Source of the DNA: Ethanoligenens sp047722935
Lineage (GTDB): Bacteria; Bacillota; Clostridia; Oscillospirales; Ethanoligenentaceae
Length of the DNA stretch: 64,000 bases
NCBI GenBank assembly: GCA_047722935.1
Contig: JBDNZS010000001.1
Location: 81,356 to 145,355, forward strand
Reading direction: 5' to 3'
Positions 42,754 to 51,156 of this stretch are shown piece by piece. The translations under genes and the position numbers were made by a program. Below the pieces are notes generated by a model, which was not told the origin of the DNA, did not search any database, and worked only from the letters and a program-made list of their open reading frames with translations. Every line of letters starts with the position of its first letter. Positions within the stretch are counted from its first letter, which is position 1.

Positions 42754-43694
42754 TTGTAATGCACCATCCTTTTCTCATTGCGGAATTGCAGCAGCGTAGC
42801 GCCTAAAATAATCAAGAACAGGACGACCGACTCCGCCGCAGCCGGACCGAACCGGAAATTGAAAAACGCATCGCGGTAGATGCTGTAAACCATCACATTG
42901 GTTTCGTTGCCCGGCCCGCCTTGTGTAATTACATTGATCTGCGTAAACACTTGGAACGAAGCGATGATGTCGGTTACCAGGATAAAGAACAGCATCGGGG
43001 ACATGCATGGCACCGTCACGCGGAACAGCTTGACAAGGCCGGAGGCACCGTCAATTTCGGCACTCTCCAGAATGTCTTGGGGAATGTTTTTTAGACCTGC
43101 GTACATATACAGGAAATTGCCGCCCGACAACAACCAAATCGAAATGATCCCGATGGACAGCATGGCAAGGTGCGGATCCTGAAACCAGCGAAAATTAGCA
43201 TGCAGCATCTTGTTGATGATGCCGGCGGTGGGGTCGAACATCTTTTCAAACAACAGAGCAAACGAACCAGCCGCGGCGGCGATTGGCATCGTGAACAGGA
43301 TCGGGAAGATCCGAAACGCGCGGCCTTTCATATTGGCAAGGTTTGACGTGATGAAACTCAGCCCCATCGCCCCTACAATCAGGATTGCGGCAAACACCAA
43401 CGTGTGCAGCATGATGGTAAGGTAGTCGACAGACGTAAACAGACGTACGTAATTGCCGAACCCTCGGAACACGCGCGCTTCTCCCACACTATTGGTCAAA
43501 AACAGGCTGAGGAAGATGGTGCGAATAAATGGAATGAACAAAAACACGGTGAAGACCGCAAAAGCGGGCGCGATAAACAGATAAGGCAGTAATGTGGACA
43601 AAAACGGTTTTTTCACCAGCACACGAGTCCCGGCATTCACCCTTTCCGGCGGATATGTAATTTGCTTTTCTTTTACGTTTGCAACCATATACAA
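42750..43694 (-). CDS. ugpA: UgpA-like ABC importer permease
   Basis: This ~314-residue MalF-type permease has six helices and the EAA loop (ESAEIDGASGLVKLFRVTVP). TTG 43694 fits the AAAGGATG site. ATG 43688 is the alternative two codons on. It lies about 300 bp downstream of glpP on the same strand. Confidence 0.9.
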   Translation of the reverse strand: MYMVANVKEKQITYPPERVNAGTRVLVKKPFLSTLLPYLFIAPAFAVFTVFLFIPFIRTIFLSLFLTNSVGEARVFRGFGNYVRLFTSVDYLTIMLHTLVFAAILIVGAMGLSFITSNLANMKGRAFRIFPILFTMPIAAAAGSFALLFEKMFDPTAGIINKMLHANFRWFQDPHLAMLSIGIISIWLLSGGNFLYMYAGLKNIPQDILESAEIDGASGLVKLFRVTVPCMSPMLFFILVTDIIASFQVFTQINVITQGGPGNETNVMVYSIYRDAFFNFRFGPAAAESVVLFLIILGATLLQFRNEKRMVHYN

Positions 43695-43997
43695 CTTTCA
43701 CATCCTTTTCCGATACACATTTGATTGGCGTGTCTGCCTTCAAACGGATGACAATCCAGTATCTGAACGGAACACTACACACCAAAATGGGATGTGCAGC
43801 TCCTGTTTTTTCCACCCGTGTGTTTCTCCGGTTAATCCGGGACAAACACAAAAAGAGGAATCTCGAACCATACAACACCATGCCCGATGTGTGAAAACAA
43901 TCAGACAAAGTGCCATAAGGTTTCTCAATTCCTCTAACCTTACGTTTTACATTTTCATAGCGGCCGCAAATTGCCTTTACTTGCAAAGCAACCACAA
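43695..43997 (-). promoter_or_regulatory. Leader between glpP and ugpA with a candidate GlpP-responsive hairpin
   Basis: This 303-bp stretch has no gene. On the minus strand GTGTTTGTCCCGG and CCGGAGAAACAC (43810-43842 region) can fold into an interrupted stem of about ten pairs. GlpP proteins act on leader RNA to prevent termination, so a target here would be logical. No T-run follows, so this is only a candidate. Confidence 0.3.
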
Positions 43998-44534
43998 TTA
44001 CCAAAGCGCCTCATAGCCTGTGGAAACATAATCTGCACCACTGGCAAAAGCCTGCTCAACCTGTCGCTCGCTACGAATCAGGCCGCCGGTAATCAGCGTC
44101 TTTTGTGTGTGGGACTTAACCATCTGAATAACATCCGGCATTAAACCCGGCATCAGTTCGATCTCGTCCGGCTCATGCTTCTCAATCAGCTTAAAAGAAG
44201 TCTGCAACGCAGCGGTATCGATGGCAAAAATCCGCTGCACACATCTGCAACGCAACGCCTTTGCCGTAACGATCAAATGTGTCTTGGTTGTAATAATACC
44301 TAAGACACCCAGTTTCTCCACCAAAAACGTTACAGCTTCCTTATCGCGCCCTAATCCACCAATCATGTCAATGTGGATATAAACCTGCTTGCCGGACGAC
44401 CGGAGCTGCGCAGTCAGTTCTCCTAGGGTATTAATGTTCCCGGTCATCAGATTCATGCGTTCACATTGTGACTGTAGCGCAACCGGAATCTGCTCCAGCC
44501 GCACAATCGACGGAATAATTTTTCTTCTATCCAT
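43998..44534 (-). CDS. glpP: Glycerol-3-phosphate-responsive antiterminator
   Basis: This 178-residue protein is of the GlpP family, a TIM-barrel-like RNA-binding antiterminator that responds to glycerol 3-phosphate. Recognisable parts are VYIHIDMIGGLGRDKEAV, GIITTKTHLI, KHEPDEIELMPGLMPDVI and ITGGLIRSERQVEQAFASG. The ATG follows GAGGG. As first gene of the leftward ugpA-ugpE-ugpB-ugpQ set, it links that transporter to glycerol phosphate. Confidence 0.94.
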   Translation of the reverse strand: MDRRKIIPSIVRLEQIPVALQSQCERMNLMTGNINTLGELTAQLRSSGKQVYIHIDMIGGLGRDKEAVTFLVEKLGVLGIITTKTHLIVTAKALRCRCVQRIFAIDTAALQTSFKLIEKHEPDEIELMPGLMPDVIQMVKSHTQKTLITGGLIRSERQVEQAFASGADYVSTGYEALW

Positions 44535-44921
44535 CTGTCCCTCATATCACAACCGCACTGCCAAGCAAAGATACTGACAGGCATCTACTTAAGGGATTGT
44601 GCATACGCCTTATTTACTGTGCACATTGAAGCCTTCTATAATATACTTCAAACTCCGCCTGAAAAACAGCCAAATAACGTATAAGACGTGTAAAGTCCAA
44701 GTAAAATCCGCTTTTCATATTCCATAGCGAGGCCCAGCATGTAAATGGGCTTTGTGGAAACGCATGACTTTTACAACATGTACTCCATTTATTTATGTTC
44801 TCAGAGGCCAATCATTTTACGACGCAACACATCAATTTCCGCTCCGCTTAGACCGATTTCTACCAAGTGTCGCTAAAAAAGTTTATGGACCCGTTTACGG
44901 GTAGTAAAAATACGGGGACAT
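44535..44921. other. Non-coding stretch before the right-end-like element
   Basis: I see no supportable gene. A 23-codon minus-strand fragment near 44810-44880 reads HLVEIGLSGAEIDVLRRK before a stop and may be the tail of a lost gene, but it has no start. ACCCG/CGGGT (44889-44902) forms a tiny hairpin. Confidence 0.4.
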
Positions 44922-44950
44922 AAAAACAGGCCGCCTTAGTGGCGACCTGT
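44922..44950 (-). terminator. Minus-strand terminator-like hairpin
   Basis: ACAGG-GCC and GGC-CCTGT pair around a 5-nt loop and are followed on the minus strand by five T. It could end the leftward nitroreductase/reductase/VOC operon, although it is 165 bp past the last stop. It also overlaps the right-end-like element. Confidence 0.45.
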
Positions 44951-45058
44951 GAAAGTAATGTGGCTGGCGGACCATTCGGTATGTCTTGAGACGCTGCGCC
45001 AGTAATATGCCCTTTTAGGGCTTGTGTATACCACCGGCTTAACTGGTGGTTTTGTTTT
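44924..45058 (+). mobile_element. Orphan IS200/IS605-type right-end (omegaRNA-like) remnant
   Basis: This is a dense series of small hairpins in the order seen at the right ends of tnpB-carrying IS200/IS605 elements: ACAGG/CCTGT, GCCCTTTTAGGGC (45010-45022), then ACCACC/GGTGGT (45030-45050) with a T-rich tail. No tnpA or tnpB is present. A minus-strand open frame across it (PPVKPVVYTSPKRAYYW) is best explained as a by-product. Identification rests on structural resemblance only. Confidence 0.35.
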
Positions 45059-45114
45059 GACTGTATGAATATGGGCTCTCAAAGTGTTCCTATGGGACCA
45101 CCCGCATTGATGAT

Positions 45115-45477
45115 TTATAGATTCTGCACAATTTGAATTTTGAAACCATTGGGGTCTTCCATAAAGAAAAAGCGCACGTGCGGGGCGGGCTGAACGGGGT
45201 CGCAAAGGATTTTTGCTCCGCTCGCTTTCATTTTGTCGAACGTCTTGTCAAGGGACTCCACAGCAAAGCCCCATGAAATGTCTTTGCCCACCTCGCCGCC
45301 CGGGCGGGAAGTATCACGAATCAGTTCCAATTGTGTTGTTCCATCTCCCAAGAAGGCAATTTCAACCTGTTTGCCTTCTTGGAAACGGCGCAGAAGATCA
45401 AGCCCGATTTCTTTCTGATAAAATTGGACAGATTCATCCAAATCTTTTACGTACAACGTGCTCCAGCAAAACTTCAT
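45115..45477 (-). CDS. VOC (glyoxalase/bleomycin-resistance fold) protein
   Basis: This 120-residue protein has the paired beta-alpha-beta-beta-beta modules of the VOC superfamily (STLYVKDLDESVQFYQKEIGL; VRFFFMEDPNGFKIQIVQ), with candidate metal ligands Glu in QLELI and in the second half. Functions in the family vary (lactoylglutathione lyase, dioxygenase, binding proteins). ATG 45477 follows GGGGGG. It is the last gene of the operon with the aldo/keto reductase and nitroreductase. Confidence 0.88.
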   Translation of the reverse strand: MKFCWSTLYVKDLDESVQFYQKEIGLDLLRRFQEGKQVEIAFLGDGTTQLELIRDTSRPGGEVGKDISWGFAVESLDKTFDKMKASGAKILCDPVQPAPHVRFFFMEDPNGFKIQIVQNL

Positions 45478-45524
45478 ATACGGTCCCCCCATGTACCATC
45501 ATTTTGGTTTGGGCAAAGACGAGG

Positions 45525-46367
45525 TTAAAATTCCTCATAGACATCCGGGTTTTGATTCGCCGTCCGGCCGTCCGGGCGGGTCAGCGCGTTGATCTTTTCC
45601 ATCTCCGCGTCCGTCAGCATAAAATCGAAAATGTTCAGATTCTCCATTTGGTGTGCCTCAGATACCGCTTTGGGAATCGGCAGGGCCCCCAACTGGATAT
45701 GCCACCGCAGCACGATCTGCGTAACGGTTTTTTGATGTTCCTTAGCAATCGCCACAATGGTTTTGTCCTGCAAAATATTGTTGGCATGCCCGAGCGGACT
45801 CCAGGATTCTGTCAGAATCCCATGCTCGCTATTCCATTTTCGTTGCTCCGCCTGATTGAAAAACGGATAAAGCTCCACTTGGTCCACACTGGGCGCAACG
45901 CCCGTTTCCCGGATGATCCGTTCCAGATGATGGGGGAGAAAGTTGCACACGCCGATAGACCGGACAAGACCGCGCTTTTTAGCCTCAATCATGGCCTGCC
46001 ATGCTTCCACATACAGATCTTCCTTGGGATTCGGCCAGTGGATGAGATAAAGATCATAATAATCCAGACCCGCGCGATAGAGGGATTCTTCCACCGTGGC
46101 AATGGCCTCGTGATAACGGTGATGACGACCCGGCAATTTGGAGGCGATGCGCAATTCCTCTCTGGGAACGCCGCATTCCCGCACCGCTTTACCGACTGCC
46201 CCTTCGTTTTCATAGTTGAACGCCGAATCCAGGAGCCGATAGCCGACCGCCACGGCCCGCTTGATTGCCTCTACACCCTGTAGACCATTCAACTGATAAG
46301 TGCCAAAACCGATAGCCGGCAGACTCACGCCGTCATTCAGTGCCAATTCCGGCATTTTTTCCAACAT
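45525..46367 (-). CDS. Aldo/keto reductase
   Basis: This 280-residue NADPH-dependent reductase is a TIM barrel with the catalytic tetrad visible: Asp in LLDSAFNYENE, Tyr in the same loop, Lys in IASKLPG and His in YLIHWPNP. The cofactor site is IPKAVSEAHQMENL. Substrates are usually aldehydes or ketones. ATG 46367 follows GGAGGG. It lies 59 bp behind the nitroreductase gene, in the same direction. Confidence 0.93.
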   Translation of the reverse strand: MLEKMPELALNDGVSLPAIGFGTYQLNGLQGVEAIKRAVAVGYRLLDSAFNYENEGAVGKAVRECGVPREELRIASKLPGRHHRYHEAIATVEESLYRAGLDYYDLYLIHWPNPKEDLYVEAWQAMIEAKKRGLVRSIGVCNFLPHHLERIIRETGVAPSVDQVELYPFFNQAEQRKWNSEHGILTESWSPLGHANNILQDKTIVAIAKEHQKTVTQIVLRWHIQLGALPIPKAVSEAHQMENLNIFDFMLTDAEMEKINALTRPDGRTANQNPDVYEEF

Positions 46368-46425
46368 GATTTTCCCTCCAATGTGATTCATCAATCATGT
46401 ACTGCTGTCCGCGTGAAAGCTGTGC

Positions 46426-47103
46426 TCAAACCCGCTCTTCCACCTGCGCGGCCGACTGCCTCGTCTGTGGAAAAGCGGGCGGAGCTGCGCGGTAGCCAAA
46501 CGCGACCATGCAAGCCACGCCGAATTCCTCAGGTTTATATAATTTCGCACCGGTCATTATTTCTTCTACCTTTGTCCGATCAAAGCCTTCCATTGGGCAG
46601 GAATCGATGCCAATCAAAGCTGCAGCCGTCATCATATTTCCCATTGCGATATAGGTTTGCTTGCAGGCCCAGTCGAACATAGCACGGTCGCTTTCCAGCA
46701 GTTTGAAATCGTTTTTCTGAAAACCTTCCACCGCGTTTGTCATTCCCTGCGCAACATCGTCGGGCAATTTTTTCACATTGCGGATAAAATCGTGGAAATA
46801 CGGCGAATCATATCGCAGGTCCTTTGCCTTTCGGGCCAGAATCACCACAAAATGGCTGGCAGTCTCCAGCTTTTTCTGTGCTCCCCATGCCACCGGCATC
46901 AGTTTTTCACGGAAAGCCTGGTCCTGTAATATGAGAAACTTCCAAGGTTCCAGCCCGAACGAACTGGGAGAGAGCCGTCCGGTCTCCAAAATATAGGAAA
47001 AATCGGCATCCGAGATTTTTTTGGCCGGATCGAACTCTTTGCACGCATGACGGAATGCATAGGCATCCAGCACTTTCTGTTTGATTTCTTCGATATTCTT
47101 CAT
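46426..47103 (-). CDS. NAD(P)H nitroreductase-family flavoprotein
   Basis: This 225-residue FMN-dependent oxidoreductase is of the NfsB type: YAFRHACKEFDPAKKISDADF, LSPSSFGLEPWKFLIL, TAAALIGIDSCPMEGFD and CMVAFGYRA. It reduces nitro compounds or quinones. It starts at ATG 47103 with a promoter just upstream, and is divergent from the HxlR regulator that probably controls it. Confidence 0.93.
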   Translation of the reverse strand: MKNIEEIKQKVLDAYAFRHACKEFDPAKKISDADFSYILETGRLSPSSFGLEPWKFLILQDQAFREKLMPVAWGAQKKLETASHFVVILARKAKDLRYDSPYFHDFIRNVKKLPDDVAQGMTNAVEGFQKNDFKLLESDRAMFDWACKQTYIAMGNMMTAAALIGIDSCPMEGFDRTKVEEIMTGAKLYKPEEFGVACMVAFGYRAAPPAFPQTRQSAAQVEERV

Positions 47104-47142
47104 GGCTTCTTACCAACCATCCTTTCATTTTTCACTATTTGT

Positions 47143-47171
47143 AGTATAATACCTATGGGATACAATTGTAA
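47143..47171 (-). promoter_or_regulatory. Promoter of the nitroreductase operon
   Basis: Minus strand TTACAA (47171-47166), 17-nt spacer, TATACT (47148-47143). The neighbouring sequence (47190-47218) is a near-palindromic TATACAGTATTATAAGTATAC and may be the HxlR operator for both divergent genes. Confidence 0.7.
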
Positions 47172-47232
47172 GAATGCACATTTTTTATATACAGTATTAT
47201 AAGTATACCGTATATTTGCGAGGGATATGCGA

Positions 47233-47580
47233 ATGGATTTGGAAAAGGTAAGAGCGGCAACCATACACCCCCAGTGCCCGGTGGAAACTTCTCTGTCCGT
47301 CATCGGCGGCAAGTGGAAGGGGATTATTTTATTTCGGCTTTTAGACGGGACCAAGCGGTTCTCTGAACTAAAACGCCTGATCCCTGCGATTACGCACCGT
47401 ACGCTGACACTTCAACTGCGGGAATTGGAAAAGGACGGGCTCGTTTCGCGTAAAGTTTACCCGGAAATCCCCCCACGTGTGGAGTACTCGCTGACGCCAT
47501 GCGGGGTGTCGATTCGCCCGGTAATCAACGCGCTCCAGGAATGGGGTGCGGCATACCGGGATCTCAGGCAGACAACGTGA
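47233..47580 (+). CDS. HxlR-family winged-helix regulator
   Basis: This 115-residue protein has CPVETSLSVIGGKWKGIILF (with the redox-capable Cys typical of HxlR/YodB/HypR proteins), RFSELKRLIPAITHRTLTLQ and DGLVSRKVYPEIPPRVEY. Members sense electrophiles, quinones or aldehydes and control nitroreductases and reductases. ATG 47233 follows GAGGG. Divergent transcription from the nitroreductase operon supports a redox-stress role. Confidence 0.92.
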   Translation: MDLEKVRAATIHPQCPVETSLSVIGGKWKGIILFRLLDGTKRFSELKRLIPAITHRTLTLQLRELEKDGLVSRKVYPEIPPRVEYSLTPCGVSIRPVINALQEWGAAYRDLRQTT

Positions 47581-47910
47581 ACCCAGGACACCGGCAGGCG
47601 GCCGTTCCGTACTCACGAAATGCACTTACGAAAACCATGCAACGGCCACCAGATGGCGGCTTATTATAAAAAAACAGGGCATACATCGGAGCGGGGCAAT
47701 TGTTCATGGCAGGAAAGATACCTGGAAAGCCGGAAGGCGATACGGATGTCTATTTCTGCTTTCTGCTTAATAGGGCTGTATGGGACTGTTCTTTTATTTA
47801 GTAGACCAAACAAATGTCCGACCTTTGTTGTGATTTGTATATTGGGTTGAATAAAGCAGACATAATAGATTCAACTTATTGATTGCAGTACACAAATATG
47901 CATCCTCATT
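47581..47910. other. Non-coding stretch, nothing recognised
   Basis: These 330 bp between the HxlR gene and the leftward ECF operon hold no supportable gene, although short open frames exist. I see no ribosome-binding site with a matching start and no transposase similarity. Confidence 0.4.
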
Positions 47911-47934
47911 AAAAAAAGCGGCGAGCCGCTTTTT
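47911..47934. terminator. Terminator of the cobalamin/ECF operon (bidirectional)
   Basis: AAAAGCGGC (47914-47922) pairs with GCCGCTTTT (47925-47933). T-runs are present on both strands. It lies nine bases after the stop of the S-component gene. Confidence 0.75.
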
Positions 47935-47943
47935 CATGCACAT

Positions 47944-48654
47944 CTATTCGGTCTGCTCCAGCAGACCGAATTTTACGCGTATACGTTCCAACTTCTTGCC
48001 CAACGGTTTTTCCAGAACAAATAAAAAAAAGGCCGTCGCCGCCCCTAAAATGGTATCAAAAAGGAAACCCGATACATAGGCCGCAAACAGGGTTTGCCAT
48101 GTAAAGTGGCTGGTAAATGCCGCGACCGACCAGATATCTATAATCATCCCATACAGATATCCCGACAGGAATCCAAATACACAGATGCTCCAACGACGTT
48201 TCAGCCAGCCGGATTGCCGCAGCAGACCCGCAAGGAATCCGATGATACCGCAGCAAAACATCTGCCATGGCGTCCATGGCCCCTGTCCAAAAAACAGGTT
48301 GGAGGCAAGCATGGAAACCGCTCCAGTCAGAAAACCCGCTTCCGGCCCGAACGCAAACGCCGTGATGATGACAATCGCCACAATGGGTTTGAATTGCGGC
48401 AGTGCGGCAAATGCCAGACGGCCCACCGCTGCAATGGCTGCCATAACCGCGATGGGCACCAGTTCCCGCGCTTTTGGCTTGCGCTTTTCAAATGCGAAAA
48501 AAAATGGCAGCATGGAGAGCAATAAAATGACTGGGCTGGTGATGGCATAATTACGGTCGCCAAACAACACGCCTGCCACAAGAACACACGGGATGATCAC
48601 AACCAGCAGCACTGCTGCCAGCGTCAGCCGCAGGGATTTTCTCTTGTTTGGCAC
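47944..48654 (-). CDS. ECF transporter S component, probably for cobalamin
   Basis: This 236-residue protein has about seven hydrophobic segments and belongs to the ECF S-component type (ELVPIAVMAAIAAVGRLAF, FGPEAGFLTGAVSMLASNLFFGQGPWTPWQM, GFLAGLL). S components bind the vitamin and sit in the EcfT-ATPase complex. GTG 48654 follows GAGGAGG and overlaps the ATPase gene by 31 bp. The upstream cobalamin riboswitch is the reason to propose B12 or a corrinoid as substrate. Sequence alone does not decide it. Confidence 0.85.
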   Translation of the reverse strand: MPNKRKSLRLTLAAVLLVVIIPCVLVAGVLFGDRNYAITSPVILLLSMLPFFFAFEKRKPKARELVPIAVMAAIAAVGRLAFAALPQFKPIVAIVIITAFAFGPEAGFLTGAVSMLASNLFFGQGPWTPWQMFCCGIIGFLAGLLRQSGWLKRRWSICVFGFLSGYLYGMIIDIWSVAAFTSHFTWQTLFAAYVSGFLFDTILGAATAFFLFVLEKPLGKKLERIRVKFGLLEQTE

Positions 48655-50291
48655 CGGTGCGACACCTCCTCACATGTAACTGCATCCGGAAAGACCCGGC
48701 GGGCAATCCGGTTCGCCGCCGTGGTATAAAAATTGTTCCCTGCAAAAAAGGGAGCGGGTGCATCCTGCGAGACTACCGTGCCATTGAAAAACAACAGACA
48801 TGTATCAGCATAGGCGGCGGCAAACTCCAGATCGTGGGTTGCCATTAAAATAGTGGTTCCCGCCTGTGCCAGCTGTTTCAAAATGGCTGCAAAAGCGTTT
48901 TTGAAATGTGCATCTAGCCCTTTTGTGGGTTCATCCAGCAGGATGATTCTGGGCGAACGCATCAACACTTTTGCAAACGCCGCTTTTTGCTGTTCGCCGC
49001 CGCTCAGATCATACGGGTGGCGTTCCAACAACCCCTCCAAGCCCATTTTGCAGACCACCTCGGCCAGCCGCGCGCTATCTGCCGCTTCCGCAAGATCCTC
49101 ACGCACGGTATCTTTTACAAACAAAAGCTGCGGGTCTTGGGGTAGCATCCCTATAACACCATGATACAGTTCTTCGCCGTCGTACTTTGTGATGCTCTTG
49201 CCAAACAGCTCCAGTTTGCCTCGGTATGGCCGATGCAGCCCGGCAATCGCCCCCAGCGCGGTACTTTTGCCCACCCCGTTTCCGCCAAGCAAGCAGGCAA
49301 TCTGCCCGCTGTGAATGTCCAGCGATATCCCTTTGAGGATGTCCCGTCCTTTTTTATCATATCGAAACCAAATGTCCCGCAGCCGCACAGCAGGAGATTC
49401 CTGCCGGCTGGTTTCCCTACAGTCAGATGATTCTGCCGGTTTTTCAGCCGACGCTCCCGTACAGCGGTCTTTCAGCCATTTGCTCCCTTCACGCACGGTC
49501 AATGGACAGTCACCGTTGCCTCCCGCCCCCGCATAAATGCGCGCTGCCGCCGGAAATCCCGCAAACATCGGGTGACGGCCGCCGCCCACCGCGAAAATTT
49601 TTGCGATATTTCGGGGCGAATCGCATTGGAGAATACGCCCATCCTCCAATGCGGCCACACGGTCAGCCATTGGAAAAACTTCCTCCAACCGGTGCTCGGT
49701 GAGCACCACTGTCACCGACAGTGCGCGGTTGATGCGCCGCACAGTTTCCAGAAAGTCTGCGGCGGCGATTGGATCCAACTGCGAGGTTGGCTCGTCCAGG
49801 ATCAGCACGCGCGGCTGCATCACCATCACCGAAGCGAGATTCAACATTTGCAGCTGTCCACCCGAAAGCGTGTGTACATCTTTTTCAAACCACGCCTGTA
49901 TGCCGAAAAAACTGGCCATCTCAGCCACGCGCCGACGGATGACCGGCGTGGAAAGCCCTATGCTCTCCAATCCGAATGCCAATTCGTGCCAGACTTTGTC
50001 CGTCACGGTCTGGTTTTCTGGATTTTGCAGCACGAATCCAATCTCTGTGGCTGCCGTGCGTGCATCCAGCGCTTTCAGCGGCTTTCCATCGTACCGGACC
50101 TCGCCGTCTGTTTTGCCAAACGGGGTTAATTCCCGCTTAAGGTGCCGTGCCAGTGTGCTTTTCCCGGAACCGGAAGCACCGATCAGAACCCAAAACGCAC
50201 CCTCCTCAATGGTCAGGGAGATGTTGTCCAACGCTTTTTTGCGCTCTTTGGGGTAAGTAAAACTCAAATGGTCGATTTCAATGAGCGCCAC
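48624..50291 (-). CDS. Fused double ECF ATPase (EcfA-EcfA')
   Basis: This 555-residue protein contains two complete ABC domains. The first (~1-230) has GASGSGKST, LSGGQLQMLNLAS and LILDEPTSQLD. The second (~330-550) has GGNGVGKST, LSGGEQQKAAFA and ILLDEPTKGLD. They are joined by a ~90-residue low-complexity linker. Most ECF systems encode two separate ATPases; here they are one chain. GTG 50291 follows GGGAGGG and overlaps ecfT by 28 bp. Confidence 0.93.
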   Translation of the reverse strand: MALIEIDHLSFTYPKERKKALDNISLTIEEGAFWVLIGASGSGKSTLARHLKRELTPFGKTDGEVRYDGKPLKALDARTAATEIGFVLQNPENQTVTDKVWHELAFGLESIGLSTPVIRRRVAEMASFFGIQAWFEKDVHTLSGGQLQMLNLASVMVMQPRVLILDEPTSQLDPIAAADFLETVRRINRALSVTVVLTEHRLEEVFPMADRVAALEDGRILQCDSPRNIAKIFAVGGGRHPMFAGFPAAARIYAGAGGNGDCPLTVREGSKWLKDRCTGASAEKPAESSDCRETSRQESPAVRLRDIWFRYDKKGRDILKGISLDIHSGQIACLLGGNGVGKSTALGAIAGLHRPYRGKLELFGKSITKYDGEELYHGVIGMLPQDPQLLFVKDTVREDLAEAADSARLAEVVCKMGLEGLLERHPYDLSGGEQQKAAFAKVLMRSPRIILLDEPTKGLDAHFKNAFAAILKQLAQAGTTILMATHDLEFAAAYADTCLLFFNGTVVSQDAPAPFFAGNNFYTTAANRIARRVFPDAVTCEEVSHRCQTRENPCG

Positions 50292-51145
50292 TTGTATCCC
50301 TCCCGTATTTCCAAAACAGCCGGCCAGAAGCACAATAAGGCGTATGCAGCCGCCATCACAATAGTAAATGGATGCATAACCCATTTTACATCAGGGTAGT
50401 ATTGGACGTAAGCCGCGCCTGCCGCTTGCCCCGCCATACAGACGGCCGCCGCCGCCCCGATCACGGCCAAACACGCCGCATCCCGCCGGTCAAACCGAAA
50501 GATTGAGAATGCCGTCCGCCCGTGCAGGCCATAGCCCCGCGCTTTCATGGAATCGGCTGTCTCCACCGCATTCTCCAGCGCCCATGTGATAAGGATGGAA
50601 AGGATGCGCAGTCCATTTCGCGCCCGCTGGAATACATTGCCCGTGCCAGCGCCCAGCCCAATGGCTTTTTGGGCTTGCGATATTCTTCCAATCTGCGTTT
50701 TCAAACGGGGGATCAGTCGGAGCGTCATCGACAACAACAGCGCCAGCGACGGCATCGCCCGCCCAAACAGATACAGGAACTTGTCCGACGTCACCACTTC
50801 ATTGTAAGAGGAAAACCACAACAGCACGCTCACCAGCATCACAGCTGCCGCCACGCCGTACAAGATGGCTTCAAGTGTAATGGGATTGTCGTTGATGTAA
50901 AACAGCATCGTCATGCCTTGATGGACAAACAGCGGGTTAAGCACGGCGATCACCACCAGCATTGGCAGTGCGAACAGCAGATTAAACCGCAGTGCGCGCG
51001 CGCCTTTCAGCAGCAGCGGATAGAGGAACGCGGCCAAAAGGGAAATTGCCAGAAAAACGGGGTGCATCATCCACAAGGTGCAGATAATCACTGCTACGAA
51101 AAATGCAAAATTTACAATGGGGTGGTATGTTTTAAAACTGTTCAT
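50264..51145 (-). CDS. ecfT: ECF transporter transmembrane subunit EcfT
   Basis: This 293-residue membrane protein has five to six helices and the cytoplasmic coupling helices ending in the ARG motif (SMKARGYGLHGRT), which dock to the ATPases. It is the scaffold subunit between ATPase and S component. It is followed by the fused ATPase gene, and preceded 11 bp upstream by the lipoprotein gene. Confidence 0.93.
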   Translation of the reverse strand: MNSFKTYHPIVNFAFFVAVIICTLWMMHPVFLAISLLAAFLYPLLLKGARALRFNLLFALPMLVVIAVLNPLFVHQGMTMLFYINDNPITLEAILYGVAAAVMLVSVLLWFSSYNEVVTSDKFLYLFGRAMPSLALLLSMTLRLIPRLKTQIGRISQAQKAIGLGAGTGNVFQRARNGLRILSILITWALENAVETADSMKARGYGLHGRTAFSIFRFDRRDAACLAVIGAAAAVCMAGQAAGAAYVQYYPDVKWVMHPFTIVMAAAYALLCFWPAVLEIREGYKWRSLKSTI

Positions 51146-51156
51146 CTGCGTATTCC

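Noticed and set aside
44936..45205. 89-codon minus-strand frame with PPVKPVVYTSPKRAYYW
   Set aside because: It covers a series of hairpins and overlaps the VOC gene end. It has no ribosome-binding site. It is better read as non-coding right-end sequence.
45213..46283. 356-codon open frame on the plus strand
   Set aside because: It is antisense to the aldo/keto reductase and VOC genes. No ribosome-binding site and no recognisable domain.
47546..47850. Two short plus-strand frames after the HxlR gene
   Set aside because: No ribosome-binding site, no family resemblance and overlap with the HxlR end.
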